64,000 nt of DNA from Liolophura sinensis (taxonomy: Eukaryota > Mollusca > Polyplacophora > Chitonida > Chitonidae). Where the stretch lies: contig NC_088295.1 in NCBI RefSeq assembly GCF_032854445.1, forward strand, positions 47,167,385 through 47,231,384, written 5' to 3'. The translations under genes were made by a program, and so were the position numbers. Positions 36,722-48,478 of the stretch are shown one piece after another (within the stretch, counting starts at the first letter, position 1; every line of letters begins with the position of its first letter). The notes below the pieces were generated by a model that saw only the letters and a program-made list of their open reading frames with translations, did not search any database and was not told where the DNA came from.

Positions 36722-37235
36722 TCTACTTGGCTCAAGCGGTTAAAGCGATGGCTTGTTCTGACTGGACAGTGACCAATGAGGTCGCGGCTTCGAATACAGA
36801 TCTAGCTGCTTCCGCCGCGGCTTTATTTATTTATTTGATTGGCGTTTTACGCCGTACTCAAGAATATTTCACTTATACGACGGCGGTCAGCATTATGGTG
36901 GGTGGAAACCGGGCACAGCCCGGGGGAAACCCACGACCAGCCGCAGGTTGCTGTCAGACCTTCCCACGTACGGCCGGAGAGGAAGCCAGCATGAGCTGGA
37001 CTTGAACTGACAGCGACCGCATTGGTGAGAGACTCCTGGATCATTACGCTGTGCTAGCGCGCTAACCAACTTAGCCACGGAGGCCCCGCCTGGGCTTTAA
37101 GTCGGAAGGTTTGTTTTGTACTTGACAAAGGGCGGTGATATATTCAGCTTTTCCCCACTCATAAACCTTTCGCATACTTATAAGTGAAAAATTCTTGAGT
37201 ATATAGCGTTTATTAACACAATGCAATAAATTTAC
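36722..37235 (+). mobile_element. SINE-B, sense, split by a SINE-A
   Basis: The left part (36722-36823) has an A-box-like TGGCTCAAGCGGTTAAAGCG, a B-box-like CGGCTTCGAATACAG, and GACTGGACAGTGACCAATGA. The right part (37087-37235) ends ATAAGTGAAAAATTCTTGAG with ATAGCGTTTATTAAC. Together they give the most complete SINE-B copy in the window. Confidence 0.75.
36824..37086 (-). mobile_element. SINE-A antisense, full length, inserted in SINE-B
   Basis: It runs from the (TTTA)n tail through ACGGCGGTCAGCATTATGG and the antisense B-box GGACTTGAACT to the head end CTTAGCCACGGAGGCCCC. Flanks CCGCCGCGGCTTTA (36812-36825) and CCGCCTGGGCTTTA (37086-37099) match at 12 of 14 bases, a diverged target-site duplication. 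Confidence 0.92.
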
Positions 37236-37539
37236 TCATGAAATAAATATAAATTAGGCATTTATTTCTGACATTCAACAACATTGTCAACTGAAAAGCA
37301 ACCAGGAGTCGGACACGCAGTCTCGTGATTCCAAATGGCGCTCGACGAATTTCAGAGGGCTGTGTTAACTTACGTGTTGATTGCAACCTTATACGGTCTC
37401 AGACAACAAAGCGATATATTTGACCTCCGATTAACAAAAAAGCCATGTGTTATGTGGCGTACAGCTTTGACACGTTGAGCACATTTAGTCCGTTACCAAT
37501 GACGTCGTTTTAAAACTAGCACGAACCCTTTCCCCTCTA

Positions 37540-38124
37540 TATCGGGTGGGCATAAAAAAAAGCCGTACTTTGACACTCAACATCTCCGAAACCCTCTTAC
37601 GTCACCTTCTAAAAATTTACCCACTCAAAAGCCATTACGTCCTAAGTATTCAGCCGAAATTTCATTTTCATCCTTTAAGATTTCTGTTCATGGGAGTCAA
37701 AAACGCATGTTCCGGACATTTCAAGATGATGTTCTACTTTGTTTTACTTGAACAGGTGATCAATAGGTCCTCCATATTCTTGGTAGACGGCGCGCAAACG
37801 TTTCTTCCATGAACTGATTGAGTCCCGAATCTCCTTAAGAGTAATTTTTTTCCAACAGTTCTTGATGCGTGTCACACAGGTGCAGAGCGCGCTCTACTGG
37901 TGACACCTGACAGGTGATGTAGTGTGGGTCACCAGAACGTGCGTTTTTGGGCCTGTGTTTTCATTTTAACCCTGTGTACAGATTATTCAAGCTATGATTA
38001 AAAATTGGTTAGTATATTAACAAAATCATGCCATTTGAATGTCTAAAGTTTGAAAGGGTTTGAACAAAGGATAATGGAGTAATGCAGCATCAAAGCACGG
38101 TCCATTTTTTATGCCCACCGGATA
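37540..38124 (-). mobile_element. Tc1/mariner-superfamily deletion derivative with TA-flanked inverted repeats
   Basis: ATCGGGTGGGCATAAAAAA at the left and TTTTTTATGCCCACCGGAT at the right are near-perfect terminal inverted repeats. Further inward similarity continues (GCCGTACTTTGACACTC against the complement of AGCATCAAAGCACGGTCC). TA dinucleotides flank both ends, as expected for this superfamily's target site. The element is about 585 bp and keeps only the 3' end of a transposase gene, so it cannot move by itself. Confidence 0.85.
37744..37894 (-). pseudogene. C-terminal remnant of a Tc1/mariner-type DDE transposase
   Basis: The minus strand is open from a TAG at about 37897 to the TAA at 37746-37744 and encodes about 50 residues. 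It includes RIKNCWKKITLKEIRDS, SWKKRLRAVYQEYGG and PIDHLFK at the end. A Trp-Lys-Lys segment followed by Ser-Trp-Lys-Lys-Arg-Leu and a Gly-Gly-x-I-x-H terminus is typical of the last part of these transposases. The catalytic Asp residues and DNA-binding domain are missing. It lies about 200 bp from the left terminal repeat. Confidence 0.8.
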
Positions 38125-38317
38125 TATGAAGCCTATCTTTTCAAGAGACAGGGTGAGCCTTTAGTGCCACCTCACTAAATTATCAACCAGGAGAATGTCC
38201 AAGTAACACATCAACTAACTGCCCCGTCTCGGGATATCCGCTGGAAGAAGTTTGGGGACGTAAAAAGACCGCTTAATGTTAAACGTATATGGTCTGGCGA
38301 AACTCTGGCATTGATTC

Positions 38318-38412
38318 ATTTATTTGTTTGATTGATTTTTTTTTTATACAATACTCAAAAACATTTCACTTTAACCCACGGCGGTCTCCATTGTGGTGGG
38401 AGGAAACGAGGT
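38318..38412 (-). mobile_element. SINE-A 3' part, antisense, diverged
   Basis: TTTATTTGTTTGATTGATTT, CAATACTCAAAAACATTTCA, CACGGCGGTCTCC and GTGGTGGGAGGAAACGAGG. It is the last repeat before the CpG-poor gene region. Confidence 0.8.
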
Positions 38413-38629
38413 AGAGCGCGAAGCTCTTCCATGGATGCAGATCAAGCCTTGGCGTTTTTCTTATTCATGGATATGTTTGACACCGCATGTTCCACCCATA
38501 ACTTGAGTTATGTACTAAATTAGCAATGGTATATTTTCTCTGGTAAGTGTAGTTACAAAAGTTTGCAATCGAAATTAAATAACAATCAAGTATAAAAGCA
38601 AAACTTCCAATAAACTGATAAACTTGGTC

Positions 38630-39888
38630 GGACTTTGTACCAAAATTTATTACCTTATTATCATTCTTTACATGAGTAATGTATTAACAATATGCAAAAT
38701 AAATAACTTTTATGTACAGTAATGTCAATAAACTATTTTTAAGAATGTGATAACATCAGTTTGCAAAAAGCTGCCAAGTCAAATCATACACAATTATGCC
38801 CAGCATTTTCAGAAAGATGGCAATAGTAAAGAATTCATGATAAACTAAAAAAGAAGAGGCAGCTGAGCTAGATAGTTAGCTAGTTTTTGTAGTCTTTTCC
38901 TGTCATAAAATATGAGTAAAAATGCTATGTGAAAAAAAATAATTCATCAGCACACCCCACGGAAAAGCCACTGAGATCTAAATCTTGTGCACACGAAAAG
39001 AGATGGGTGTAATGAGAACTGTGATCGAAATAGAAAACCAATGTTGTTTCATGGACGAGCGTTAGTGGATCTAGAGAAAACAATCACAAAGACAGCCAAG
39101 AAAATTGCTCTGCAAGGTTTAGATTGTTCAACAGAATGATTACAGAGGTTATTAATTGTCACTAATTTGTAGCACTACCCAGCAATTTTAATTTGATCAT
39201 TAATGACAAAAAAGAAGAAATGCAAAAATCAAGAAATCAAGTTGATCCCTATTCTGTCTATCTTTATACACACTGATCTCACAGTATTAAAATTCATATT
39301 AAAGTGATTTTTAAACCCAGTAGTAAATCCTAGCCATCTTGTTTACAATACATTACATTGGCAGCAGTAAAAAGTTTGACAATCCTATATTTCTGTCATG
39401 CATTTCTACTGGAGTTGAAGTTTTCACAAGCAATAATGCAGGTGGCACAAAAGCCATGTGAAAAATTGAGGTGAAATCTGTACTGGTTAAAATATTCCTT
39501 AAATATATTTGAAATCCGCAGCTACACATTACAAGTCATTATGCTGGAGTTTGAAGGACTATGTTTCACCATCAATTACAGCACCAGCATTGAAACAAGT
39601 CTTGCATTTCACTTTTTGGAACTTTAGTCTCAAGGTCATCATACAGCCATCAAAGGTCAAGATAATGGTTTTAGCTAAAATCACCCAGGATCTAGTCCAG
39701 AACAAGGAACAAGACAAAGACAACTGTTCTTGATGGTCATGAGCTGGCAGATTTCTGCAAGGCTTTGAGGTACATGTACCATGTTCCTATGTTTCTGCTA
39801 AAACTCCTACAAGAAATTACAACTTCCTATATCCTTTTTGACACTTTCAAAGAGCATGAATCTTCATATATTTGTGGAAACTCGTGAA
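38630..39888 (-). other. Probable 3' UTR of the zinc-finger gene
   Basis: This is AT-rich, CpG-poor sequence directly after the stop codon, with no open frame continuing the protein. It runs to the AATAAA at 38651-38646, giving about 1.25 kb of 3' UTR. The short forward frames inside it show no domain and are taken as chance. CpG density rises immediately to the left, which supports a transcript end here. The exact cleavage site is not visible. Confidence 0.6.
38646..38651 (-). terminator. Candidate poly(A) signal AATAAA of the zinc-finger gene
   Basis: TTTATT on the plus strand reads AATAAA on the minus strand, about 1.24 kb after the stop codon. It lies within about 150 bp of the point where CpG-poor DNA gives way to CpG-rich DNA. 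Cleavage would be expected 10-30 bases further left (about 38.62-38.64 kb). A single hexamer in AT-rich DNA is weak evidence alone; the CpG boundary is what favours it. Confidence 0.5.
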
Positions 39889-40160
39889 TTATGCTAGGAC
39901 AATGCTGTTTTCTGCCTCCTCTGCCGAAATGACCACTGCCTGGTCCAGTGTCTCTTCACCTGCCTCAACAGTTTGATTGACCTGAGCCAGTCCCACCTCT
40001 GCGGCTGGAGTGACATGAGCCAATCCCGCCTCCACTAGATCAGTGACCATGTGGGCGGTGCTGATCACCTGAGTGCCCCCATCCGTCACAGCGATCTGGC
40101 CATCTGCAACTGCAATCTGAGCCTCTGCCAACTGTTCCTCTGTCAACATAATGCTGTCTT
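39889..40160 (-). CDS. Zinc-finger gene, last coding exon (acidic Ala/Val/Gln-rich C-terminus)
   Basis: The acceptor is TTTGTGTTGCAG before AAGACAGC. Its first two bases (AA) complete the Glu codon opened by the G at 61861. The exon gives 89 further residues and a TAA stop at 39891-39889. The sequence is acidic and rich in Ala, Val, Glu, Thr and Gln, with no finger. Around its middle is a loose internal repeat, GLAHVTPAAE then GLAQVNQTVEAG. Base composition and the absence of stops contrast with the flanking AT-rich DNA. It is joined to exon n-1 on phase and compositional continuity. An unseen exon inside the 21.7-kb intron cannot be excluded, because any exon with a length divisible by three would also fit. 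Confidence 0.82.
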
Positions 40161-40486
40161 CTGCAACACAAACCAATGAGAATGGTCACAACAAAAGTAT
40201 TTTTATCCAGGTGCAACCGTGAATTTCGGGTGAAAACTGCCTACGATTTCAAGTGAGTTTGTGTTTTAATACAAGTCTGTCACAAAATATAACCACCCCA
40301 AGGGCCTTGAAAAAAAGAACAGAAGATATCATATTTACAGACCCACATGGATCACAATGTATAGCTTAATGACCCAAGTGATCTTGAAAAAAAAAATGAC
40401 CAAGATCACCAAAGATGAATGCCAATGTCTAAGTGTACATGTGGTAGAAGATTACTGAAACTGGTTATGAACATTCAAAAGATAAA

Positions 40487-40639
40487 GGGCCAGATGTTTA
40501 AACATGTATTAACTGTTAAGCCAGGCTTAAATCTTAATACTAGTATACTAGGCCTAATACAAAACTAATTGTGACTTAAGTCGAGACAGAGTTAATACCA
40601 GGCTTATCTACTGCTGATACATTTTCGAACAACTGGGTC
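40487..40639. mobile_element. MITE-3, second copy (inside the zinc-finger intron)
   Basis: GGGCCAGATGTTTAAACA at the left and TTTTCGAACAACTGGGTC at the right are imperfect inverted repeats. They match the ends of the copy at 2024-2476. The centre carries GTTAAGCCAGGCTTAAATC, itself similar to the centre of the other copy. No coding capacity. Confidence 0.6.
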
Positions 40640-41407
40640 AAAGTGTTTACAAACTGAGGCAATTTTCTATCTATAACTCAAACTCTGATTGACAATTCAC
40701 TTAAATTTCATAATTAATACACTTGTGTGTCAAAGCATTCCTAGGAAAGATACAAATATGAAATTGTGTACACTAATGTATGGATAGATCTGAGCATATT
40801 TAGCTAGGATAAATGTGATTCTGAAGTGACTGAAAACCAAAATGTTGGTAATATGTGGCAAGCTTGGTAAGGAACTTTTAAATTTAAGGCTAGAATTTCC
40901 TAATCATTAACACACTGGCTGAAATAATCTTCATAAACCTGAACTCTAGGTGAGATGTCTGAAGGCATAGATACTAGGGTTAAACTATGAATCAATGACT
41001 ATGACACTGACTTGAATACCTTTTATCCACAAATACCAGTGAAATGTTGAAAGACATAAACAAAGTGACTAGGGCTAAAATTTATATTTCTAAGTATATC
41101 ACATATATCACAATAGTGAGATATAAAATACAAGTGACTTTATATTTTCCAGCCCAGTGGAATTGTATTTTAAGACAGGGCATGAGAACAAAACTTATAC
41201 ACTTGTGTAATTTTTCACAGAGATATAATCTGTCACAATAGTTCAGTTCACTGAAAAATCTGTTTCAAGACAGGGCAATAGCTATGTCAAAACCAATGTA
41301 TTGTATTAATTTATGATGAGATATTCAGAGTTGAGTTGAGGACAGACAGTATGAGGGAGACAAGAAGCTTTCCAGAATGTGCTGAGGTATGTCACAGTAA
41401 TCTATGT

Positions 41408-41462
41408 AGGTCATCACAACCTGGTGACCCTTAACCTCTGACCCCACTTCCTGCTCAGGTCA
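41408..41462. promoter_or_regulatory. Cluster of four AGGTCA-type half-sites (weak)
   Basis: AGGTCA at 41408 and 41457 and the reverse type TGACCC at 41425 and 41439 fall in 55 bp. Such half-sites bind nuclear receptors, but short motifs like these occur by chance. It lies in the intron about 1.2 kb from the last exon. Confidence 0.2.
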
Positions 41463-41645
41463 CCACCCAGACTTCAGAGGCGAAAAAGAAAACAGAAACC
41501 CAGTACTCCCAAAAGATGTTTGTAACATTCCATTTCTTACAAGCACCATACACTGACTTCCTTAAGAGAGTTGAAAAATCTACCACAGAAACAGGGTACT
41601 AGGTGCTGAATGGAGCTATCATCTTCCTAACACCCAGGGCGGAAG

Positions 41646-41666
41646 AAAAAAAAAAAAAAAAAAAAT

Positions 41667-41702
<36 letters not shown>
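41646..41702. repeat. Poly(A) plus (GA)n microsatellite
   Basis: About 20 A, a short spacer, then about 16 GA units. Confidence 0.95.
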
Positions 41703-41707
<5 letters not shown>

Positions 41708-42446
41708 TGTGGAGACAAAAAATAAATATATCCATGTTAATAGAGTACGGGTATGGTTAATTCTTGGAAGGTTAAAAAACAAACAAGACTGTCAGTGACA
41801 TGTCTCTGTACCACACTGATTCGTGATAAACCAATGCTATAAGTCACATATATTTGCAAGACAAACTTCAAATGATGCTTCATTTAATTATTGTTCAATT
41901 CAGCAGAATAGTACGTCTGCAAATATCAGCAAATTACAACCAATTCCAAAATTTTTCTGAGTTTCCAGTCAAATGATAAGGTATCCAGATCAGAAACTTT
42001 GTGCCATGAGTTTTCTTTTGCATACTCAGTACATTTTATTTTACTATTAAGACATTATTCTTCTATCAGTATTTTTCATGCACAGCACGCTACACTTCCT
42101 ATTTACTTCCTTATAATTACAAGATGGAACTAATGATTCTAGATGTAGGTGGGGGAAAAATTGGGCAGAGAATGGAGTAATCACAGAAATTTATCAAGCC
42201 TCAGATGGACAAAAATCCACTGCTGATCTGATCACGCTGACGGCTGGATAAATTCACACCTGATACTGTCATTCTAGTCACAGGCGGGTAATCTGCTCTG
42301 TAGCAGTCTGCCCGCTCACTCTGACTGAGAAAAAAGCAAACACTGGCAGCCCATACAGATATATTCTCAGCTAAATAAATCCTCTTTAAAAATCCTGTTA
42401 CAATGAATGGCAATAGTTATTTTGATGCACTCTTATGTAACAATAG

Positions 42447-42577
42447 TCACGTCATAAAGTTACACGTAACAAAAATACACATCACAGAGTTACACATGTC
42501 ATACAGTTAAACATGTCACACAGTTATACGTGTCACATAGTTACACGTGTCACACAGTTACACGTGTCACACAGTTA
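42447..42577. repeat. 17-bp tandem repeat, about 7 copies
   Basis: The unit is GTCACACAGTTACACGT with variants (ATCACAGAGTTACACAT, GTCACATAGTTACACGT). It keeps CpG-containing CACGTG in a CpG-poor region. Confidence 0.88.
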
Positions 42578-44118
42578 AAGGATATTTGTAGCAGTCCTCT
42601 TTATTAATCATGTACCAGTCCTCTCGGTTACCTTCTTCATAGTTATATCTTTTATAACATTACATATCGCAAGATTTAAAAGATTTTAACTCCATCCTTT
42701 AAGTCTTAAAGCAAAAACTTACCAGTATTGAATTTAAAAAACTTCAAGGAAACTGTGTATATTGTGTATAAACAATGTATTTCACTTTAAGCATTTTTGA
42801 GCGAGATATTTATCTTGTTTCATCCACCTTACAAGGGACACAGAACTGATACTGACTGGCTGACAGTGGAGATGGTGTTTCACAGATTACAATCCTGCAG
42901 CCTTGGTCATTGTTGAATAAATCTGCTATAACTAAAATTCAGCTTAGGCTTGGCATAATCTCACACCAGCCAATCAGAATCGATTCTGTATCTGTTAAAA
43001 AAAAATTTTTTTGTGAAGTTTGATTACTTTATCAGAAAAAACTTTAGTGTTGGTATCAAAAGTATCATTTCAAAGCCTTACTATGCTTCTGAAAGAGCCT
43101 CTTTACTTGACTAGCAGAGGTTCTTTCATGTTTTCTGTCCCCACTAATGTCTTCTTTTAATGCAAGCTCATAAGTTTGTACGTAGTAAAGTATCCTGTTT
43201 AAACATAATTCTATCCTAACTGATAAAGGCCTATGAATATTTTTTTTTCTAAAACCCTACTCAAAAAATACTTGTGGATAGCATTTTCATACTGTAAAAC
43301 AAAAAGGTCTCAAAAAGGAAACGGCTGAGGCTAGGTTTTCTATATCACATTTTAGCCTGCAAGGCTAAACTTCACTATTGTCGTTTTTCAAGGATGAATA
43401 TTGAAATTATTAAACCGTAAATTTCTACATAAGAAAAAATACAGAGGCAGAGCATCTCAAGGTATATTTTACCAGTCAACACTATGGGAATCAGCAGAGA
43501 GCGCTACTGCCTTCAGTGTTCCCTGAGAAATTAGAAGGAAACAAACAATGTTTGCCTTGGGGCATTTTTTATTACTGGATTTTTGTGGTCAGAGCTGAAT
43601 ACCTTCTTCCCCGCTTCTTGAGTCAGCTGAAATCAACATTGTCCTACTTACAGAACCACAGGGGACAAGCCCATTCATAAGATTGCTGAGAAATGTAAAT
43701 GTGGTGCATATAAAGACTTGGAGATAGTGGAGTGCCTTGCAGCAGTCCATGCTTGGCCCACCAGAGTTAGGTGTACAATGTATCTGGGTCAGCTTAGGTG
43801 TGGGGGAGGAGGATATTGAGCAATCCAGGAGGCCAGCGTCTGGTTAGTCTGGTTACCGCCTCAGACGCATACCAGCACTAACATAAATACACAAAGTTTT
43901 CAGCCTTTTTTAGTCCACAAAAAAGGTGTAATTAAACTATTTTATGCACAAAGTTAATTAGACTTCGATAATACTGAAAGTTTCTTTGAATTCCCAGTCT
44001 TAAAAAGTACAAGTCATTTTGCTTGAGTGATCCCTTATTAACGAGCAAGGATACAATTTTGCTTTTACAAAATAACAGAAAATAGAATTAAGACATGTTG
44101 CAAGATATTATGAAAAGA

Positions 44119-44342
44119 TTTATTTATTCATTTGATTGATTGGCTTTTTATGTTGTACTTAAGAATATTTCACTTATACCACGGTGGCCAGCATTTTGAT
44201 AGGTGGAAACCGGGCTTAATGTGGGGGAAACCCATAACCATCCACAGGTTGCTGATGGCTGGTTGGAGAGGAAGCCAACAAGAGCTGTACTTGAATTCAC
44301 AGTGATCGCATTGGTTGAAGGCCCCTGGGTCAATGCGCTGTG
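44119..44342 (-). mobile_element. SINE-A antisense, nearly full length, CpG-decayed
   Basis: TTTATTTATTCATTTGATTG, TTAAGAATATTTCACTTATA, GGTGGCCAGCATTTTG, CCATAACCATCCACAGGTTG and the antisense B-box TACTTGAATTCACAGTG. Many positions that are CG in other copies are TG or CA here (for example ATGTTGTAC for ACGCCGTAC), as expected after long residence in methylated DNA. Confidence 0.9.
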
Positions 44343-44689
44343 TATTATGAAAAGAACATACATGAACATATTGGTGTGTAAAGCCATTTTCAGTATGAAG
44401 AAACCCAGAGTGTATAAAAGCAGCAACAGTAGAATTCTTCTTAACTGTTTTAGTTGTATTCCATTTGTAGTTCTGAAAGGAGTAGGTACATTATCATGTA
44501 CATACAGTGACTTTTTTGGCTTAGAAATAGTAAAGTCAGATTTCACAGCAATCAAAGGAAATCTCAGGTACTTCTAAAATGTATTGAAATGTAAATGTAG
44601 GACGGCACTGTGCAACATTTTCAACAAAATGTTCTGATGTGTGTTCATAAGTATATTCAGCTTGCCTGAAATATCTACACAATATTATA

Positions 44690-44840
44690 TCTAACAATTC
44701 TTTAACATTTTCAACCACCACTGTGACCAATATTTTGAAACATTCTGAGATGCCAAATCATATTTGGGGTCATTTCCATAATAATTTCCAATGAAGAAAG
44801 TGCTTTAGTGGTTGAAAAGATTCATATATAAAGATTCGTA
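44690..44840. mobile_element. MITE-1 copy, antisense, internally deleted
   Basis: ATTCTTTAACATTTTCAACC, CCAATATTTTGAAACATTCT with GAG, and GTGCTTTAGTGGTTGAAAAG match the complement of the element at 61550-61747. The middle third is missing. Confidence 0.7.
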
Positions 44841-45577
44841 ATCCATATTTGTCTTCAAACCTTCACATACAGATTTATAAATGATTATCTTAAAACTAAA
44901 AGTAAGAGAGGACAAAACTTCCAGAGCTGTGATGCTGCCGTCGTCAACTAGAGAAGCATCTGGAGCTCGGCCTCATCTGTCAAGCATTAAAGGGTGATTT
45001 TAATATTGGGTCGTCTGGTATCTGTGCTATGTTAATTCCCCTGATGTAGTGTTGATGATGCATTCACTGTTCGCAAAGTGTAACCAAGCTCTGTTAAAAC
45101 ATAGCTGTGACAAACCACAGCCACAACCAGTATCATAACTCATTTATATTAAAGCTCAATGGAGATTGGCCAGAATTGGATGCAATTACACACAAGTTTG
45201 AGCATCAAAGCCTTGACAGCCAGAGCAGACGTGAAACCATCTGGGGGTGGTAGCAGATTTTGTAACTTCATAAAATATTGTACAAGTTTGACATTTCCTA
45301 CAAAACTACGCAGCACTCTTTCTTTTTATGACTGGCTGACATGTGACATTCCCTCATCATAATGTTGGGACATAAAGATGCAAGTTATATTTACACATAC
45401 ACCATATTTATAATAATTATAATATCTTTATTTTCAGAGGGTAACAAACTCAGTCAATATGACAGTATTGATCTTCCCCGAGGCCCTCCATTCACTCACA
45501 CAACCACTCGGCAGTTACACAGGTTATTAAAAAAAGGAAAAAAAAAAAATTACATGGAACAATCAGTTCAAAGTTAT

Positions 45578-45603
45578 ACATATATATATATATATATATA
45601 TAC
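45578..45603. repeat. Short (TA)n microsatellite
   Basis: About 13 TA units within intronic sequence. Confidence 0.9.
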
Positions 45604-48346
45604 ATGTAGACATACAAGGTTTTGCTATGTTTTTGTCACTTTTAGTACAAATTTTTAAACGATTTAACTGAGGAGGTAAATTGCACAAAGGCAGGCAGAA
45701 CAGCCGCAGAGTATGACAAGCTTTTCTTAAGTTGTTCTGTGTGGGGAAAAGGAATATTTACTTGCTTGCTTGTACACGATCTTAGTTCATGATACGGCTC
45801 TTCTCTAATTGGAAACAACTTTTTCAGCAAAGTTTGCTCACAACAAAAATGATAATACATGAATGAATTTTTCTGAATGACTACGTGCACGTGATTCAAT
45901 CCTGAGATACGTAAAGTTTGTCAAGTTTTAAGGAAAGCTAAACAAGAAAGCATAATCTTCTGAGGTTTGCTTAACAGCATTGGTTGTTCTAAAGTAAGTG
46001 CAATAATAATGAATGTCCCCAGTGGAAAGTCCTTCGGACAGCCATAAAAAAGATGTGTATAAAGTAACCCTACCATACCGTAAAATCATGACATCATCTT
46101 GACAAAGGGAGGTCACTCATCTGTCATAACTTAATTTAAACTTAAATCACATTTTTCAGATGGTCGGTACACAACTAACTCAAATGTTCATGATGGTTTC
46201 TTTACCAATAATATTTCACGTTCCAAACCAGTCTTTGCTAAACACAGAGCGTTTTTAATACATCTGGACATCTATTGATATGCCAAATCAAAGTCAACAA
46301 CTCACACAGGTTTGTTGAAAATGGAAGAAACAGCCCAAAACCCAATCTTGGGCTGTAATTGTCCCGGTGAAGCCATGTACCAAATTTGAATTCAGAATAT
46401 CCAAGCTGTCTGGAAAACTAATGAAAGGCCATAATAGGATAAAAAATAGGATTTTTTTGAGAAAAAAAAAATATAAAGAAAACAGATTTGTGACGGATTG
46501 ACACACAAGGTGCAAATCTATAGTCCTCTGTAATACCAGGGGACTATTAATCAGATCCTGATTTGTTATTCCTGCAATGGTAGTGGATATGTATCAACCT
46601 ATCCACAACTAAAATCATGTGCATTAACTACTTCACAGTGACCTAATTCTGTGTTTCTGCATGAGAAGTCACAGGTATGTGATCTGACACTTTTTTTACC
46701 CTACACCACAGGCTACAAGCTTGTGTTACGACAAGGGTACAGCAGTCCAACTTTAGGCACTCTGCTACAAACAACTCTGTCCACACAAGGCACTTCATAA
46801 CAGAACATTTCTCCTTAAAAACATCACAAGAAACAGAACAAAACCCCAACAAGTCTTTACGGTGAAAGGTGTGAGGGTGATTATGCCTCATAATTCACGA
46901 ATGAATCGTACTAAGAATCCAGTCTAGATTTTAATTGTAGTCTTGTTGATATGGCGGCTGATTGATGGCGTTAACGAGAAAGATTATTAACTAATTGTGT
47001 AACAGCGGAAACAAGCCTACACGTTGATAACAGTTTTGCCCACCCACCCACAATCTATTCAGCATCAGCCATGTTTTCCAGGAGAGAGAACAATCGAATG
47101 TCGCTCTAGACTGAGGGAAATGTTCCCACGCTGTTTCCTCTACACCCATCAAAATTGAGACCATATCACATAGGCCCTTTAACCTGCAAATAACTCTTAA
47201 CCGCTGGTTTATTGTGTGAAAAATATTTGTCCAAGTGTTACCGAGTACACAGGTAAACAGCTATTTTTACAGCCGATATTCCACGGTATGTATACAGTAA
47301 AACCTGTCAAGCTGTACTGAGGAACCTTTTTATAAAATTTGCTCTAAAGGAGAAATAATTCTTCACCCTAATTCTGTCAGAATAAAATGCCAATAAAATC
47401 TGCTACACAGGGGTGAAATGCCGAAAAAGTTTGTATGTCACGCCTGCTTTTTGGGAATTTTTTTCTCCATGTTTTGACATGTCATTTTCACCAAATTTTA
47501 AACTAGCTAGAACATGCATTTAAAAAAAAACCCATCAAAACATAAACCTGAAATTATTTACTGTTCTACATACATGTGGATATGAGCTAAAATTTTATCT
47601 CCAAAAATGCATTTTAACAAGAAAATAAAGGTCATTTGTCATTTGTCAAAAGATTTCTTTTGGAGATGAAAATGAAACTGTGTTCCAGTAGAATAAATAC
47701 ACCTCAAAACAAAATAACACCTCAAACCTCAAGATCAATAAAACTCTCAGAATCCAGCAAAATAAGTACTTTTGTCATGGACGAAACTTTAGATGAACAT
47801 GTAATGTGAGAATGGGTGATCTCTCATCAAAGGTTTCTGTTTGGCTGGAGTGTACCACCCACCACCTCTGAATGGGGAAGTCATGCAAAACAGGTTGACA
47901 TGAATTAAGTCAACAGCCCATTTAAACAGAAACCCATAAAATCTGCACTAGGGCGGAAACAATTGGGACATAAATCTAAGATGGCTGACAAAAAGCAGCA
48001 CGAGTCTATAGCAAATCCCCACTGAAAGAATGACAGCAGCCATGCTGGGATGGTCAATTACATCTGATAATCTTTATAACTTTGTCTTTTTTTTCTTTGA
48101 AATTTTCAAGATATCCAAACCTGTTCCACATTATTCATTTGTCTTGGAGTTCATCTAACATGTTATATACAGCAGAAGACTGTCAAACCAGTATTATATT
48201 TGTACATCTACAGTTTTCTGGAAATAATACAACTTCTTTAAAGTACTTACAAACAGTACCAGTAATCAGTATACAGATTTAAGAAAGTGTTAAGGTATTG
48301 GTTAAATTTTACAAATGATCGAGTTATTTCCATGTTCATTTAATGT

Positions 48347-48478
48347 TCATTTATTTATCTGACAGTTGTTTACTCGAGAATATTTCAGCTATATGATGGT
48401 GGACAGTTTTATGGGTAGGTGAGTACCCAGGATAAACCAATAACCTTTTGGCAGCTTACTCACAAACTTTTACACAGG
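48347..48478 (-). mobile_element. Decayed SINE, antisense
   Basis: TTCATTTATTTATCTGACAG, TTTACTCGAGAATATTTCAG, TATATGATGGTGGACAG, AAACCAATAACC and GGCAGCTTACTCACAAAC follow the antisense SINE-A order. Confidence 0.6.

Noticed and set aside
39509-39733. Forward 74-codon frame right of the gene end
   Set aside because: It lies in the 3' UTR on the opposite strand and shows no domain.
42447-42577. CRISPR-like array
   Set aside because: The 17-bp units are adjacent without unique spacers, and the window is an animal genome; it is a minisatellite.
44203-44577. Overlapping 124- and 135-codon frames on the two strands
   Set aside because: Both lie on a nearly full-length SINE-A copy.
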